From Pagrus major (Eukaryota > Chordata > Actinopteri > Spariformes > Sparidae): a DNA stretch of 64,000 nucleotides. The translations under genes were made by a program, and so were the position numbers. Below the pieces are notes generated by a model that worked only from the letters and a program-made list of their open reading frames with translations, searched no databases and had not been told where the DNA came from. Below are positions 10,401-21,421 of the stretch, one piece after another. The stretch covers positions 10,364,197 through 10,428,196 of the forward strand of contig NC_133230.1 in NCBI RefSeq assembly GCF_040436345.1, given 5' to 3'. Every line of letters starts with the position of its first letter. Position 1 is the stretch's first letter.

Positions 10401-13400
10401 AACAACTATAGAACAACTTATCAAATTACATTTGTTGTTCTTACCTTCGTTGGTCCTGATCACTGCTTTGTCCAGTCTGGTGATTTTGTCCTCGTTCACA
10501 CCAGCGAGCTGAAACACACAGTCGTACTTCTTCCAGTCTTCAGGTTTGACTGATGAAAGGTTCAGGTCAACACTCATCTGGAAGGTTCCATCGTGGTTGG
10601 GGAGGATCTCTCCGTGGTCCACCTCCTCATGAAGCTCCACTCCATCTTTCCTCCAGACGAGTGAGGCTCTGTCAGGGTAGAAACCTGTAGCGTGGCAGCT
10701 GACTGGAGAGCAGGGAGTCTTCTGGAGGAGAGACACTGAGGGAAGCTCTGGAGAGTAAAGAGAGAGATATTAAAGAGGAGAGAGGGAGAGGGATAATTCC
10801 ACTTCAGCAGTTGTGAAAAAATGTTTTCGTTACATTACATTTCATACATCACATCTACTCCTTTCTCTGTAATGCACCATCAAGCTATAAAAGCAGCTAT
10901 TGACCAGTGATTGAAGTAATTGAAGTAAGATGCCAATAATCCGAACATGAAGCAGGTCAATGAATGTCTTCTTTCAGCCAGGTCAGGGTTTCTTCAACCA
11001 GGTAGAAAAAGTATATGCCAGTTTTGGCTGGACCACAAAAACGGGGCCAGCCATACAAACGTGTTTGTCCGTGACCGAGTGAGTGAGCGACAAAGTAACA
11101 AGATTGGTCAAGGCAGTCCAGTAGTGCTTGCTCATTGGCCATTCAAAATGAATCTGTGAGAATGGTTATTACATCACCGGGGAACGTTTTTTAGTCAATA
11201 AATATATCTGCCTATATACACTCATTGGCTACTTCATTGGGTACACCTGTACTATGTAATGCAATCCAATACAACAGCTCTAGAAGTTTCAATTTCACAA
11301 CATGATTATTATTAAGATGGTAGTTTGCAGTGGTGATGAACTGGATTATATTGAGAAGTGTTTCTAATATTTTAGAAACACTTCTACTGTGTATCAGTAC
11401 AGGAGATTTAAAGTAATCTAATCTGTTTTTACTACATATTTTGGATTCAAACAAATTATTTTTCTCATTATTGATTATGTAATGACTATTTTTTTGGTTA
11501 ATCAATAAATCGTTTATGCTGTAAAATATCAAGAAATAGTGCAAATGTCCATCACAAGTTTCCAGAGCCAGAAGTGAAATCTTCAAATATCTTCTTTTGT
11601 CCGACCAACACTGAACAGTATTTAATTTATAACAATATAAAACAGAGAAAAGCAGCAAATTCTCATATTTGAAAAGCTTAAACTAGAAAATGTTTGTGGG
11701 TTTTGTTTAGTAAAAGACTTAAATCAATATTTGATTGTCAAGATTTTTGTCAATACATTTCCTGCTGATCAACTAATCGATTAATTGTCTGATCACTTCA
11801 ACACAACATATGTTTATTATGACAGAGACACACTGTGGTCAAGTAGAGTTAATCTAATCTAATCTGTAGATCTACTATATATCCTGTATATTATGGGATG
11901 GACACAGTGTGCTCAGTACAGTGGAGTCGTTCTGTTAAACTCTTTAAACCTCTGATCTGAATGAGACATTTACCATGTGGTCCTGTCAGCCAGGTGTATT
12001 AAAACATACTGCTCCTCCTCTCATATGAGGACCCAGCAGAAGCAGCCTGTGGCCCATTTACAGTCCTGCTCCGTAGTTTAAGAAACCAGGCAGTAATGTT
12101 CCTCTATCAGCTGTGTGTTGTTAGACTGTTGTGATAAACAGGTTCCTACAGTAGAGTTATTATGGACCAACTCACTGTGGCCACTTCAGCAGAGTTATTC
12201 TGATCTAATCTAGTGGAGATAATTTCTAATATTTTGTCCACCACATTTACATACACGAGTGGGAACGACTTTCAATACGATGCACTCCAGTACAACACCA
12301 GCACCCACTAGAACCTCAATAACAAATATAAAGTAACATTATTACCTTTTATTATTACTTAAGTTTAAGCTTCTGTATGTGTGTATGTGTGTGTATGTAA
12401 CATATGTGTTTAATTGAAACAACACGGTTATTTTAAAAAATTGTGTCCATAAACTATATGAGGTCATGTGATTCTACCTGTTCTCAGCAGAGAGCTCCTC
12501 CCATAGTCCACATACTTCTTCAGCCAGTCAACGCAGTCCTGGGTGAAGTACTGCTTGTACACTGCTGTCTGAGCTTTGTCATGATCCCACTTCTGTTTGG
12601 TGATGAAAGCCTGTGGTGTTGGAGCGATGTATGTCTCTGTCTTCAGGTCAAATGCTACAAAGTCTTCTCCATCATAACCCCACTGATCAAAACCATTGAC
12701 CTCTTTAGTCTCATCATCCCACTCACAGCCGTACATCTCCTGGTAAACGTGGACACCTGAGACAGAAACAGAGACGACATTAAACCAGAGTGAGATCACA
12801 GCTCAGTCATCGATCATCAGCTGACATCACATCTTCACCACAGGGACACACTGATCCACAGACACCAAAACACAGGATCTACACCTCCTGCTGTTATTGG
12901 CTGGATGGAAGCCGCTCACAGCCAATCATCATCTGGACAGTGTGGACGTCTTAGAGAGAGACAGAGAGGCAGAGACTGCTGGGAAACAGAGTGAGATCCT
13001 GACACAGTTCATATCCTCTGTTTCACCACAGAGACACACTGACTCCACTGAGACCAACAGTTTATCTCCACTGTTGAAGGTGGTGTGGCTTCATGTGAAC
13101 ACACACACACACACACACACACTGAGGTGGAGTCCTGACCAGCAGATTAAACCTGATCCTGGACTGAACATTACACCCACTGAGACCCTGCAGCCAGTGG
13201 ATCAGTCCAACAACGTCCTCTTCCTGTGAGAAGCTACAGACTAGACTGTCCTGAAGCTGCTCTAGAAGCTTCACTGAAGGAGAGTTTCAGTCCAGGATGA
13301 GTCACTAGACTCCAGCTGCTCAGCCAGGACAGTGTGTCCTGTTCAGCACTGTGTTACTACAACTGGTCAGGATGAGGCAGACACCATCAGGACCATTATG

Positions 13401-14933
13401 GAGACTGGGAGGCAGTCTGTGCATCCTGATTGGTCCATCCATCAGTCAATCACTCAATACAACCAACAGCTGTTTCACCTGCAGATGTTGGTTTGATGCT
13501 GCTGATGTGATGGACCAACACACTGTGGTCAGTACAGTCGAGTTAATCTAATCTAATCTGGAGCTCTACTTTATATTTAACACTGAAATTAATTCTGTTT
13601 TTCATTATTAATTATTTTTTTGATTATTTTAAAAAAGTGAGAAAAATATGAAAAATGTTCTTCACAAGTTCTCAGAGCCGAAGGTGAAATCATCACATTT
13701 CTTTTATATATTATTGGATGGACAGACTGTGTATCAGTACAGTAGAGTAAATGTAATATAATCTGTATTTTACTTCATATTTTGGGCCTAAACTGATTGT
13801 TCTTGTCATTATTGATTATGTAATGATTATTTTTTGGCTAATCAATAAATCATTTACGCTGTTAAAAGTCAGAAAATGGTGAAAAAAGTCCATCACAAGT
13901 TCTCAGAGCCAAAGGTGAAATCTTCTAAATACTTCTTCTATATTATGGGATGGACAGACTGTGTATCAGTACAGTAGATTTAAAGTAATCTAATCTGTTT
14001 TTACTACATATTTTGGGTTCAAACTAATTATTTTTCTCATTATTGATTATGTAATGACTATTTTTTTGGTTAATCAATAAATCGTTTATGCTGTAAAATA
14101 TCAGGAAATAGTAAAAATGTCCATCACAAGTTTCCAGAGCCAGAAGTGAAATCTTCAAATATCTTCTTTTGTCCGACCAACACTGAACAGTATTTAATTT
14201 ATAACAATATAAAACAGAGAAAAGCAGCAAATTCTCCTATTTGAGAAACTTGAACTAGAAAATGTTTGTGAGTTTTGTTCAGTAAAAGACTTAAATCAAT
14301 ATTTGATCGTCAGAATCTGTCAATAAATTTCCTGCTGATCAACTAATCGATTGTCTAATCACTTCAGCACAACATATGTTTATTATGACAGAGACACACT
14401 GTGGTCAAGTGGAGTTAATCTAATCTAATCTGTAGATCTACTATATATCCTGTATATTATGGGATGGACACAGTGTGCTCAGTACAGTGGAGTCGTTCTG
14501 TTAAACTTGTTAAACCTCTGATCTGAATGAGACATTTACCATGTGGTCCTGTCAGCCAGGTGTATTAAAACATACTGCTCCTCCTCTCATATGAGGACCC
14601 AGCAGAAGCAGCCTGTGGCCCATTTACAGTCCTGCTCCGTAGTTTAAGAAACCAGGCAGTAATGTTCCTCTATCAGCTGTGTGTTGTTAGACTGTTGTGA
14701 TAAACAGGTTCCTACAGTAGAGTTATTATGGACCAACTCACTGTGGCCACTTCAGCAGAGTTATTCTGATCTAATCTAGTGGAGATAAAGGGTTAATAAT
14801 CTCTGCTGGTTATTATGGGATGGACACAAACACTGTATCAGTGTAGTATAGCAGCATCCAGTAGTCTCAGTCTCAGTGATGTTTCTGTTCAGTCTGACTG
14901 TGAGTTTTTAGACAAGAAACGCCTCCAACAGAC

Positions 14934-14966
<33 letters not shown>

Positions 14967-16914
14967 CTTGTGTGTGTGTGTGTGTGTGTGTGACATCTTC
15001 ATACTAAAATACAGAATGAAAATATAAACAACATTTTATCAGTACAAAGTGAAAAATAAACAAACCTCCAGTTTGGTTGAAGCGTGGCTTCAAAATGTCA
15101 ATGTTGGCTTTGAAGGACTGCTGTTCACCCATCAATACCTGAGTCTGTCTCTCCCAGTACTGATGATCATCTACTATGGCTCTGCTCATCCAGTCCTGTT
15201 TGGGTTCTGCCTTCTTGGTGTTACTGTCATAGTGAACCATCTCAACTTCATTTACCAACCCAACAACAACAAACTCTGGGAAGTTTGGGACTCCAGAGGA
15301 TCCAGTGTAGAAATACTTCAGCGAGTGAGTCACTGTATAAAAAAGTAAATGTAATTATTTCAGATTTTATATCCCAGTTTTTATGAATCACTGAACAATA
15401 CAAAGTACAATACCACATCTAAGACATCTCTGTTGTGAAGTCAATAAAGACAAATAAAAAAAATAAATTTATAAGTAAAATTTTGCTCCAGAAACTAATT
15501 ACTTTAATATTTCTGTTTCTTTTGTCTTTGAAAAGTATTTTTTTTAATAAAATATCAGACAGGTCAGATATTTAGCTCATGCAGTTGTGTTCCTGACTTT
15601 CATTGATTGAAAGCAGTTTGTAAAAACATTTTTTTTCTAGTACTGATATCTCTCCAGTTTAGTTTCTAGTTAGTGGAGTCATTTATTCTTCATTCATACT
15701 TAACACTCCTCATTATCTTATTAGTTTTCTCCTTTTTTATGATTTTGAAGTGAGTTGTTTTGCTCTTTTCTATTTTTGTTGTAATGTTCATCATCAAGTA
15801 ATCATTAATTTTAACTTTGTTCGTGTTTGAGTATAAATATCTATTTTTAAATACAACCATCAAGAAAATAAATAACTGACCCAGTTCGCTTGTGTTCCTG
15901 ACTTTCAAATCTTGATTTATGTAAACTAAAGAATTACATTTAAACTCTGAATATCTTTAAAAACTAATATTTAATTAAAAAAACAAATCTTATGTATTTT
16001 AGGACAATCATAAAAATGTTAACATACACAGCTGTATGTATAAGAAATGTCTCTTATGTAATATTTTTTATTTCTCATGTCGTCAGTTATATACTGGATG
16101 AAAAGCAGATTATTGATTAATTTAGTTAAACTCCAACATTCCCTCCGACAGGAACTGATGTTTATTGACTTTTAGTCCAGATGAGAAATTGTTTTTTCTG
16201 TTCCCTGTTAAAAAGTCAAATATCTAAACAGTATTTCAGAACCAATGCTGGATTTATGAGACTAATGTTGATATTGATACTTTTACAACTTGATGAAAAT
16301 TATAGTAATTAAAATATGACATTTGATCTTTGCCTGTATATTTTTTATATAGAAACATAAACAAGAAGAGTTTGTTTTAGTGACCAACTGATCAGGACAT
16401 TTCAGTTATTAATAAACTCTTCAGTGCTCTCTGGTGGACAAACTCTGTAATGAAGACTCTGTTTCTAAATGAGCTCAAACCCAGTTTAACATTTCTGTTT
16501 TCAGTTTTTTGTTACTTATCAGCCGCATCCACACAGATACCAACATATCTGTAATAAGTTAAAATTACATAAATAAGTAAAACAATAAATAAATTGAAAT
16601 AATGACCCAAATAGTGGGAAAGAAGATACAAATACACTAACAGCCATTTTCAGAAATATCCTAAATGTTTCTTCTAATAGTAACTTGAGGATAGTATTAG
16701 TATTATATGGTATTAGAAATCATTACGATTCACAGACAGAATACTAAAGTGAACTACAAGATTGACATCGCGGGTTTAATGGCGCCTACTCACTGAAACT
16801 CTCCGAGATCAACCAGGAAATCCTGAGCTGAACATCGCAAACTAAAGTGAACTGACCTGCCGCCGCGTCATGTTGACCTGTTCCCAGGAGAGCCAGAAGA
16901 AACAACATCTTCAT
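7428..16914 (-). CDS. MHC class I heavy chain, U lineage, gene B (complete)
   Basis: Class I heavy chain with eight coding exons: leader 16857-16914 (MKMLFLLALLG), alpha1 15066-15332, alpha2 12478-12756, alpha3 10445-10747, transmembrane 9586-9690, and cytoplasmic exons 9281-9298, 8847-8903 and 7428-7510. Internal junctions are all phase 1 and the sum is 1,170 nt (389 aa). The membrane helix runs from TTIIIISAAV to AAIGFSAY and is followed by KMKK. Anchor residues Tyr7, Tyr59, Arg84, Thr143, Lys146, Trp147, Tyr159 and Tyr171 are present, so this looks like a functional classical-type molecule. Alpha3 has an extra cysteine (KTPCSPVSC) that gene A lacks. The last exon is read here to a TAA just past a possible donor (tail ends SPLIEGN), with an AATAAA at 7141-7146. 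If that donor at 7435 is used, one more short exon lies downstream. The last two tail exons are duplicates of each other. Confidence 0.93.
7515..8040. other. Unclassified intronic stretch in gene B
   Basis: The first 60 bp repeat sequence next to the neighbouring tail exon (exon duplication). Beyond that, 7,600-8,030 is pyrimidine-rich and higher in GC than its surroundings. It holds a TATATAAA-like motif near 7,670 and ATTAAA near 7,755. This looks like inserted repeat sequence, but I cannot assign a family. Confidence 0.35.
8040..8275. repeat. Segment shared with 1-280
   Basis: This is the partner copy of the window's first 280 bp, lying in the intron between tail exons 8847-8903 and 7428-7510 of gene B. 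The match ends abruptly after TTTAGATCAG in both copies. Confidence 0.7.
9785..10290. mobile_element. Interspersed repeat in the gene B intron, related to 34262-34500
   Basis: Shares CTGGTTTTAAA.GCTGCATTACAG, AACTTACCAGACTGTT, CTAATATTTTGT.AAAGTACCAAT and CGAGGTATTTGGTC with a copy in a daxx intron. Non-coding dispersed family. Confidence 0.6.
11219..11372. mobile_element. Interspersed element with ACTCATTGGCTACTTC start, left part
   Basis: The stretch around CTACTTCATTGGGTACACCT resembles a repeat that I recall as common in fish genomes. Its text appears to resume at 12223 (TTTCTAATATTTTGTCCACC) after the 830-bp repeat. TTTCTAATATTT occurs on both sides of the interruption. Confidence 0.5.
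11387..12222. repeat. 830-bp direct repeat, copy 1 (intron alpha2-alpha3 of gene B)
   Basis: Nearly identical to 13959-14788, in the same orientation. The alpha2 exon (12478-12756) lies between the copies. The repeat includes one copy of an interspersed fish element (about 11447-11800) and a stretch of unknown origin (11820-12222). Confidence 0.9.
13959..14788. repeat. 830-bp direct repeat, copy 2 (intron alpha1-alpha2 of gene B)
   Basis: This is the partner of 11387-12222. Two further diverged partial copies of its first part (about 13590-13700 and 13795-13935) lie immediately left of it, so this side looks like a local tandem array. Confidence 0.9.
14939..14992. repeat. (TG)n microsatellite
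   Basis: About 26 units with one interruption, in the alpha1-alpha2 intron of gene B. It matches the position of the gene A tract. Confidence 0.95.
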
Positions 16915-17091
16915 GGTAAACTGTCGTTTCTGAAGCTTTGACCAGAATATTATTCTTTATTCAGAGTCTTTCTGTGAATAAAGAATCATATTAGTCTATC
17001 ACATCGTTTCTTCTTCCGTCACTTCTTCTTCGACAGTCAGAGGTGAAGTGAGGGGAAAACACAGAGGCGTTAACGTCAAACTCCACATGAG

Positions 17092-17123
17092 CCAATGGGA
17101 ATTTAGCCTGAGCAATACGTCAC
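17092..17123 (-). promoter_or_regulatory. SXY-type promoter module of class I gene B
   Basis: On the minus strand a GTGACGTA element (17116-17123) precedes ATTGG (17092-17096) by 19 bp, matching the gene A module and the classical X2-Y spacing. It lies about 180 bp upstream of the leader ATG. Conservation between the duplicates, while flanking bases differ, supports function. Confidence 0.7.
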
Positions 17124-17277
17124 TTATAACTGGGTAAAACTGACCCACTCAGGTTGTAAAGCGAAAGTAAAATGATCTTATTGTAGCCTGTGTGAGAGGA
17201 TGAGGTGACATGTGGGGATTTATTTGAGTGTAGTGTCTCAGCTTTGTTCGCATATGAAAGGAGCATTAAGGTCAGAG

Positions 17278-17755
17278 GTCACTGTCAGCTACAGGTCAGA
17301 TACTCTGGAGTCTGTGTGGATGCAGTAGTGTCTTATTGTCCTTTTGTTCTGTGTGGCTGCCCTGGGACTGAAAACAGTCCTGATCACAATATCAACAACA
17401 AACAACTAATTAAAGTGAGGTTTCATCGATGTTATAGTGAGTGGACTGTACACGTAACACGTTATTTTATTCATGTGTTAGTGTGTTTCAGTTCAGATCT
17501 CCTCACTGAATCAGGACAGACAATATAATAAAACACATGAGAGATGTGATGAAACAATATTTGACCTCAGTGTTTTACTCTGACATGAAAACAAGAAGCA
17601 AAGAAATGAACCCAAAGCAGAAAGAGAGTCAGAGAGCTTCTTCAGCACAAACATCAGATCAGGTCAGCTCTGTCCTTCAGCCTCAACGCCTCTGAACTGA
17701 TTTGGAGCTGTGGACGCTGAAAACTGCTCCAACCACAGAAATGTAACACCACTGT
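17278..17755. repeat. Upstream flank of class I gene B, duplicated at 3890-4369
   Basis: This is the partner of 3890-4369, with the same sharp end after CACCACTGTT. The small open frames here are shared by both copies but lack coding features. Confidence 0.85.
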
Positions 17756-17759
17756 TAAT

Positions 17760-20700
17760 AATGATAGTAATAAGTATCTTAAAAACAATTCTGAACTGAA
17801 AGCTGCTGTTTTAGCTTTCCTGTCTGAGTTTGCAGTTAGCTATCCCCTCCCTCCTCTCCCTCCCACCACGTATTGCAGGACTCCTTTCTTTTTTTCAGGC
17901 AGCTCTCTTTGCCCTTTTTCTTTTCGTCAAGCGTTTTTCATCCCTTGGCCTGTTTGATTGTGTAACCGTATAACAGCTTCTGGTACCTACATCTTTGCAG
18001 GTAGCACAAAAGGAGGATCTTCCACTCTTACTTTAATTTTAATATAACTTACAGCAGATTTAATATTACTTTGCTAAAATCAGAATGTTTGTGTTATCTA
18101 CTACATCCAAATATAGTAGTAGTAATATACAGTATTTAAACATCAGGGTTGAATTCAGCAACCAGAAGTTTTGTGAACGCAGGTCTCAAAAGGTACAGGA
18201 GTTAAAACCTTTGCAGAACATTCAGCTGCTGGGCGTAGTCGAGTTTACTCTCTCCACAGATCTGGATACACTTCTCAAGCTATGAGAGACATGTTATAAC
18301 CACTGGTACCTTTCTGAATTCCCATTATCTCCGCTACACACACCACATCAAATTGTACACAGATACTGTAAATAAGCCTGATTTTTTAAAACCAAGATCC
18401 ATGCATTATTCCCTGTGATATTAACAAAGATGTTGGAAAACAGCCTTTTGTAATGATGAAGAAAGTTTGAAACAAGATTGAAAAGGTTATTTTAAAGCAG
18501 ATAAGTAGCTGCTCTGACCTTTTTCAGTGCTGTGGTGGAAATTAAGGAATAATTCACACAAACATAACTGGACTACAGCATGAAAATACAATACAGTTGT
18601 GAAGAATATACAATTAAAATTACACTAGTTTGGTGTTACTTACATAAACTCAGAGTGAACAGGACTTGCACTGTTTAACATTATAGTGATATTTACTGAA
18701 AGAGTAGAGTTTCATCCACCAGTATGTTAGACAGAGAACATCTGGGATATGTGCAACAACACCAAGTTTAACTGATGTGATGTAATTAAGTCTCTCAATA
18801 TTTATAAAACCTCATGTGGTTATCCCCACAGTCATTTGTTTTTTAAATCTGTTAATTTACCAATGAAGATTCACATGTCACTTCATTTTCTCCCAGCAGA
18901 ATAGGGCATTAAGTTTTGACTGCATTGTCAGCACAATCTTTTTTATATATATTAGAAAGGATTCTTGTGTTGCACTGAAAAACAGAAAAGCTCTGCAAGA
19001 CTTACTGCTAAGATTCAAACAGTATGACGTCATCCATGCAAATGCAATTCAGTGCAAGCTATCAGTTACCACACCCTTCACTCTGAGGACAACAGTGTGC
19101 TGCCATGTTTGTTTCTCTCTTTGTTGTTTCTCTGACATGAAAGTCACTGCAGTGCCAATTGGGAATCTGCTGGGGTTCGAGTAACAAACTGAGTTTTCTG
19201 TGTGTCTCTAAAATAACAAACCCTCTCTAATGTTAGGGTGGAGATATATAAATAACAGGAAAACATTTGCCGAATAAACAGGAAGGACTAAATAGTTCAG
19301 AATATATTATATACAGCGTTTAACATGGTTTATACAGTTTCTTCTACCGCAGCAAGTTTCAAAATTGAGCGTTATTAAGAGAGTCTGGTGACTTTTTCCA
19401 TTTTGTTCTCCAAAGGAGTAACTTAAGTTAGTTATCGTTTACTGGATTTGTTATAGGTTATACTCCTTTATACATTTCGTGTAAATGAGGAAATAAGTCG
19501 AAACAGTGTTCAAACCGCTGCTGGCAGGTACGTCGCACTTCATACACGGACACAGACAGGCTTTTGTAGCGATGCCGGCAAAAACTGTCATTTTTTACAA
19601 GGAAGGAAACATCTCAATGGTTTGTATTTAATGCCGATTTTACAAGAAGGCACCAATTACTTAAATTTTGCCGTAGCTTTTTCACAAAGTCGGTCAAGTT
19701 TCTCCTCATGATGCAACATTTCTTAAAATCACGCTATTTGTAAGGGAGTCTGGGATGTTTCCGTTATAAGTGACTTCACTTCATTACTGAGTCACAGAAG
19801 CCCACTTATTGCAACAATTGTGTAGAGTAGATCACAACAACAGTTATTTAATATAAATATGAAAAGGTTTGACATGGTCACTGTCATTCAGAGAGAATGT
19901 GGTGCGTATTTCCTCTGCAATACAAGTTAGTTTTAACCCGCTTATATCATCACATTGAATAATTCATTTTTAAAAAATTATTATTCAATATTATTTCTAT
20001 CTTATGAGAGCTCAGTTCCTATTTGCTCCCACGTATCCCGAACAATGTGCTTCCTAACACACAGCCCATTCTCTTTCACCAAATAGAAATGTAAAGTATA
20101 GAAGCTGGAGAAATGTAAGAGTTTATATGTTTTCATTTGTGGCTATTATAACCACAAAAAAATGACACTGTCCAGATAACAGCATGCTTTATTTATTGTA
20201 AACAGGCAGAAGCAGCAAGTCACACTGATCCCTCCCAGAATGCAACTTGATAAACTGTCTCTCTGCCAAAACCTGCTGCTCCTGTTTCTGGTATGAAGTA
20301 GATTAACAAAGTGTTTCTGGTATAAACTGCGTGGCAGCGATGATATCTGTCATTTCAGGAGTCTAATGTAGAGTAAGAGCTCCTCCACTGGTCAGAGACA
20401 CGCACAGCCCATCGGTGCTGTTTCTGGGAAATCACGTGATGAGTCTGTTAGGTTTCGTTTCGGTGTTTCTGACTCAGGAGATCTGGCATGACCTGCATTT
20501 TTTGGCGCGCACATCAGGAAGAAGTTGTTGTTCAGTGATCTGTCTGTAATGTCCTTGTCCTCCTCGTTTTTCCACATTCATCTGGTGCTGATGAAAATAT
20601 GTTCTGCAGAAAAATAATCAAAGATGAGCATCAGTGAAAACACCAAATGATGTCAGTCATAAACTGCGCACACTGCATTACAGAAGGGAAAATAACCCAT

Positions 20701-21303
20701 TTGATGAATATACAGTATTGGATGGAAATTAGATATCATAAAAACAAAATCTGCATGTTAAAGACACACAAAACCAGCTGCCAAGATCTGGATATGAAGG
20801 ACATTGGTTTATTTGTGCAGGTCTATAAATAGTTTCCGTCTCTCGTGTCCTCATGTGACCTCTGTCGCATGTCCATTTGCTTTTGCAGTTTGCACACCAT
20901 TTCCCTTTTCTGCGTAAAAGGAGTGAAGCTGCACACTCACCAGCTGTGCACATACTCTAACCACACGTAGTTGCAATAAAATGTAAGTTGCAGGATATTT
21001 TTTATTTCCGGTTAACAGCCCGGGGAAGCAAAGAAAGGACACACAGGCCTGAGAGTAGAAAGTGGATTATTTCTTGTCAGAGGGCGCCATCTACCTGTAA
21101 AACATGAGAACTTCTCATTCAACACTTGGCACGATTTCAACCTCTGCTGAAGGATTTGCCTTTAAGTTTCCAGTCAGTTTTAATTATAACATCATATTTG
21201 TTGTGTTTGACGTCGCACAGCGTTGGTTGTGGCGGTTTTATTTTGAAAGTATGGCCGGATATTTTATTTTTTGTCTGGCTCACTTGGAGAGCTCGGTGCG
21301 GGT
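17760..21303. other. Intergenic DNA between class I gene B and tapasin
   Basis: I see no gene, RNA gene or clear mobile element in these 3.5 kb. GGTTTCGTTTCGG at 20451-20463 is a weak interferon-factor-like site, about 960 bp upstream of the tapasin ATG. Confidence 0.6.
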
Positions 21304-21320
21304 AAAAGTGAAAGTAAAAT
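21304..21320 (+). promoter_or_regulatory. ISRE-like element upstream of tapasin
   Basis: AAAAGTGAAAGTAAAA lies about 100 bp upstream of the tapasin ATG and resembles the interferon-stimulated response element consensus (GAAANNGAAA) with one weak half. Tapasin is interferon-inducible in other vertebrates. The match is partial. Confidence 0.4.
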
Positions 21321-21421
21321 GAGCACGGAGAGGAAGGGGAAAACCAGCCAGCTAAACTCGTCTTCGTCCGAGAGATAACAGCTAAAAGTCACATCTGACA
21401 GTAGGGAGAAGACATATAATC

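Noticed and set aside
11212-11658. 148-codon minus-strand open frame in the gene B intron
   Set aside because: It spans two interspersed repeats, and part of it recurs at 14024-14230 because the DNA is duplicated.
20451-20463. Interferon element GGTTTCGTTTCGG as tapasin control site
   Set aside because: The half-sites have the wrong spacing and lie nearly 1 kb from the gene; kept only as a note.
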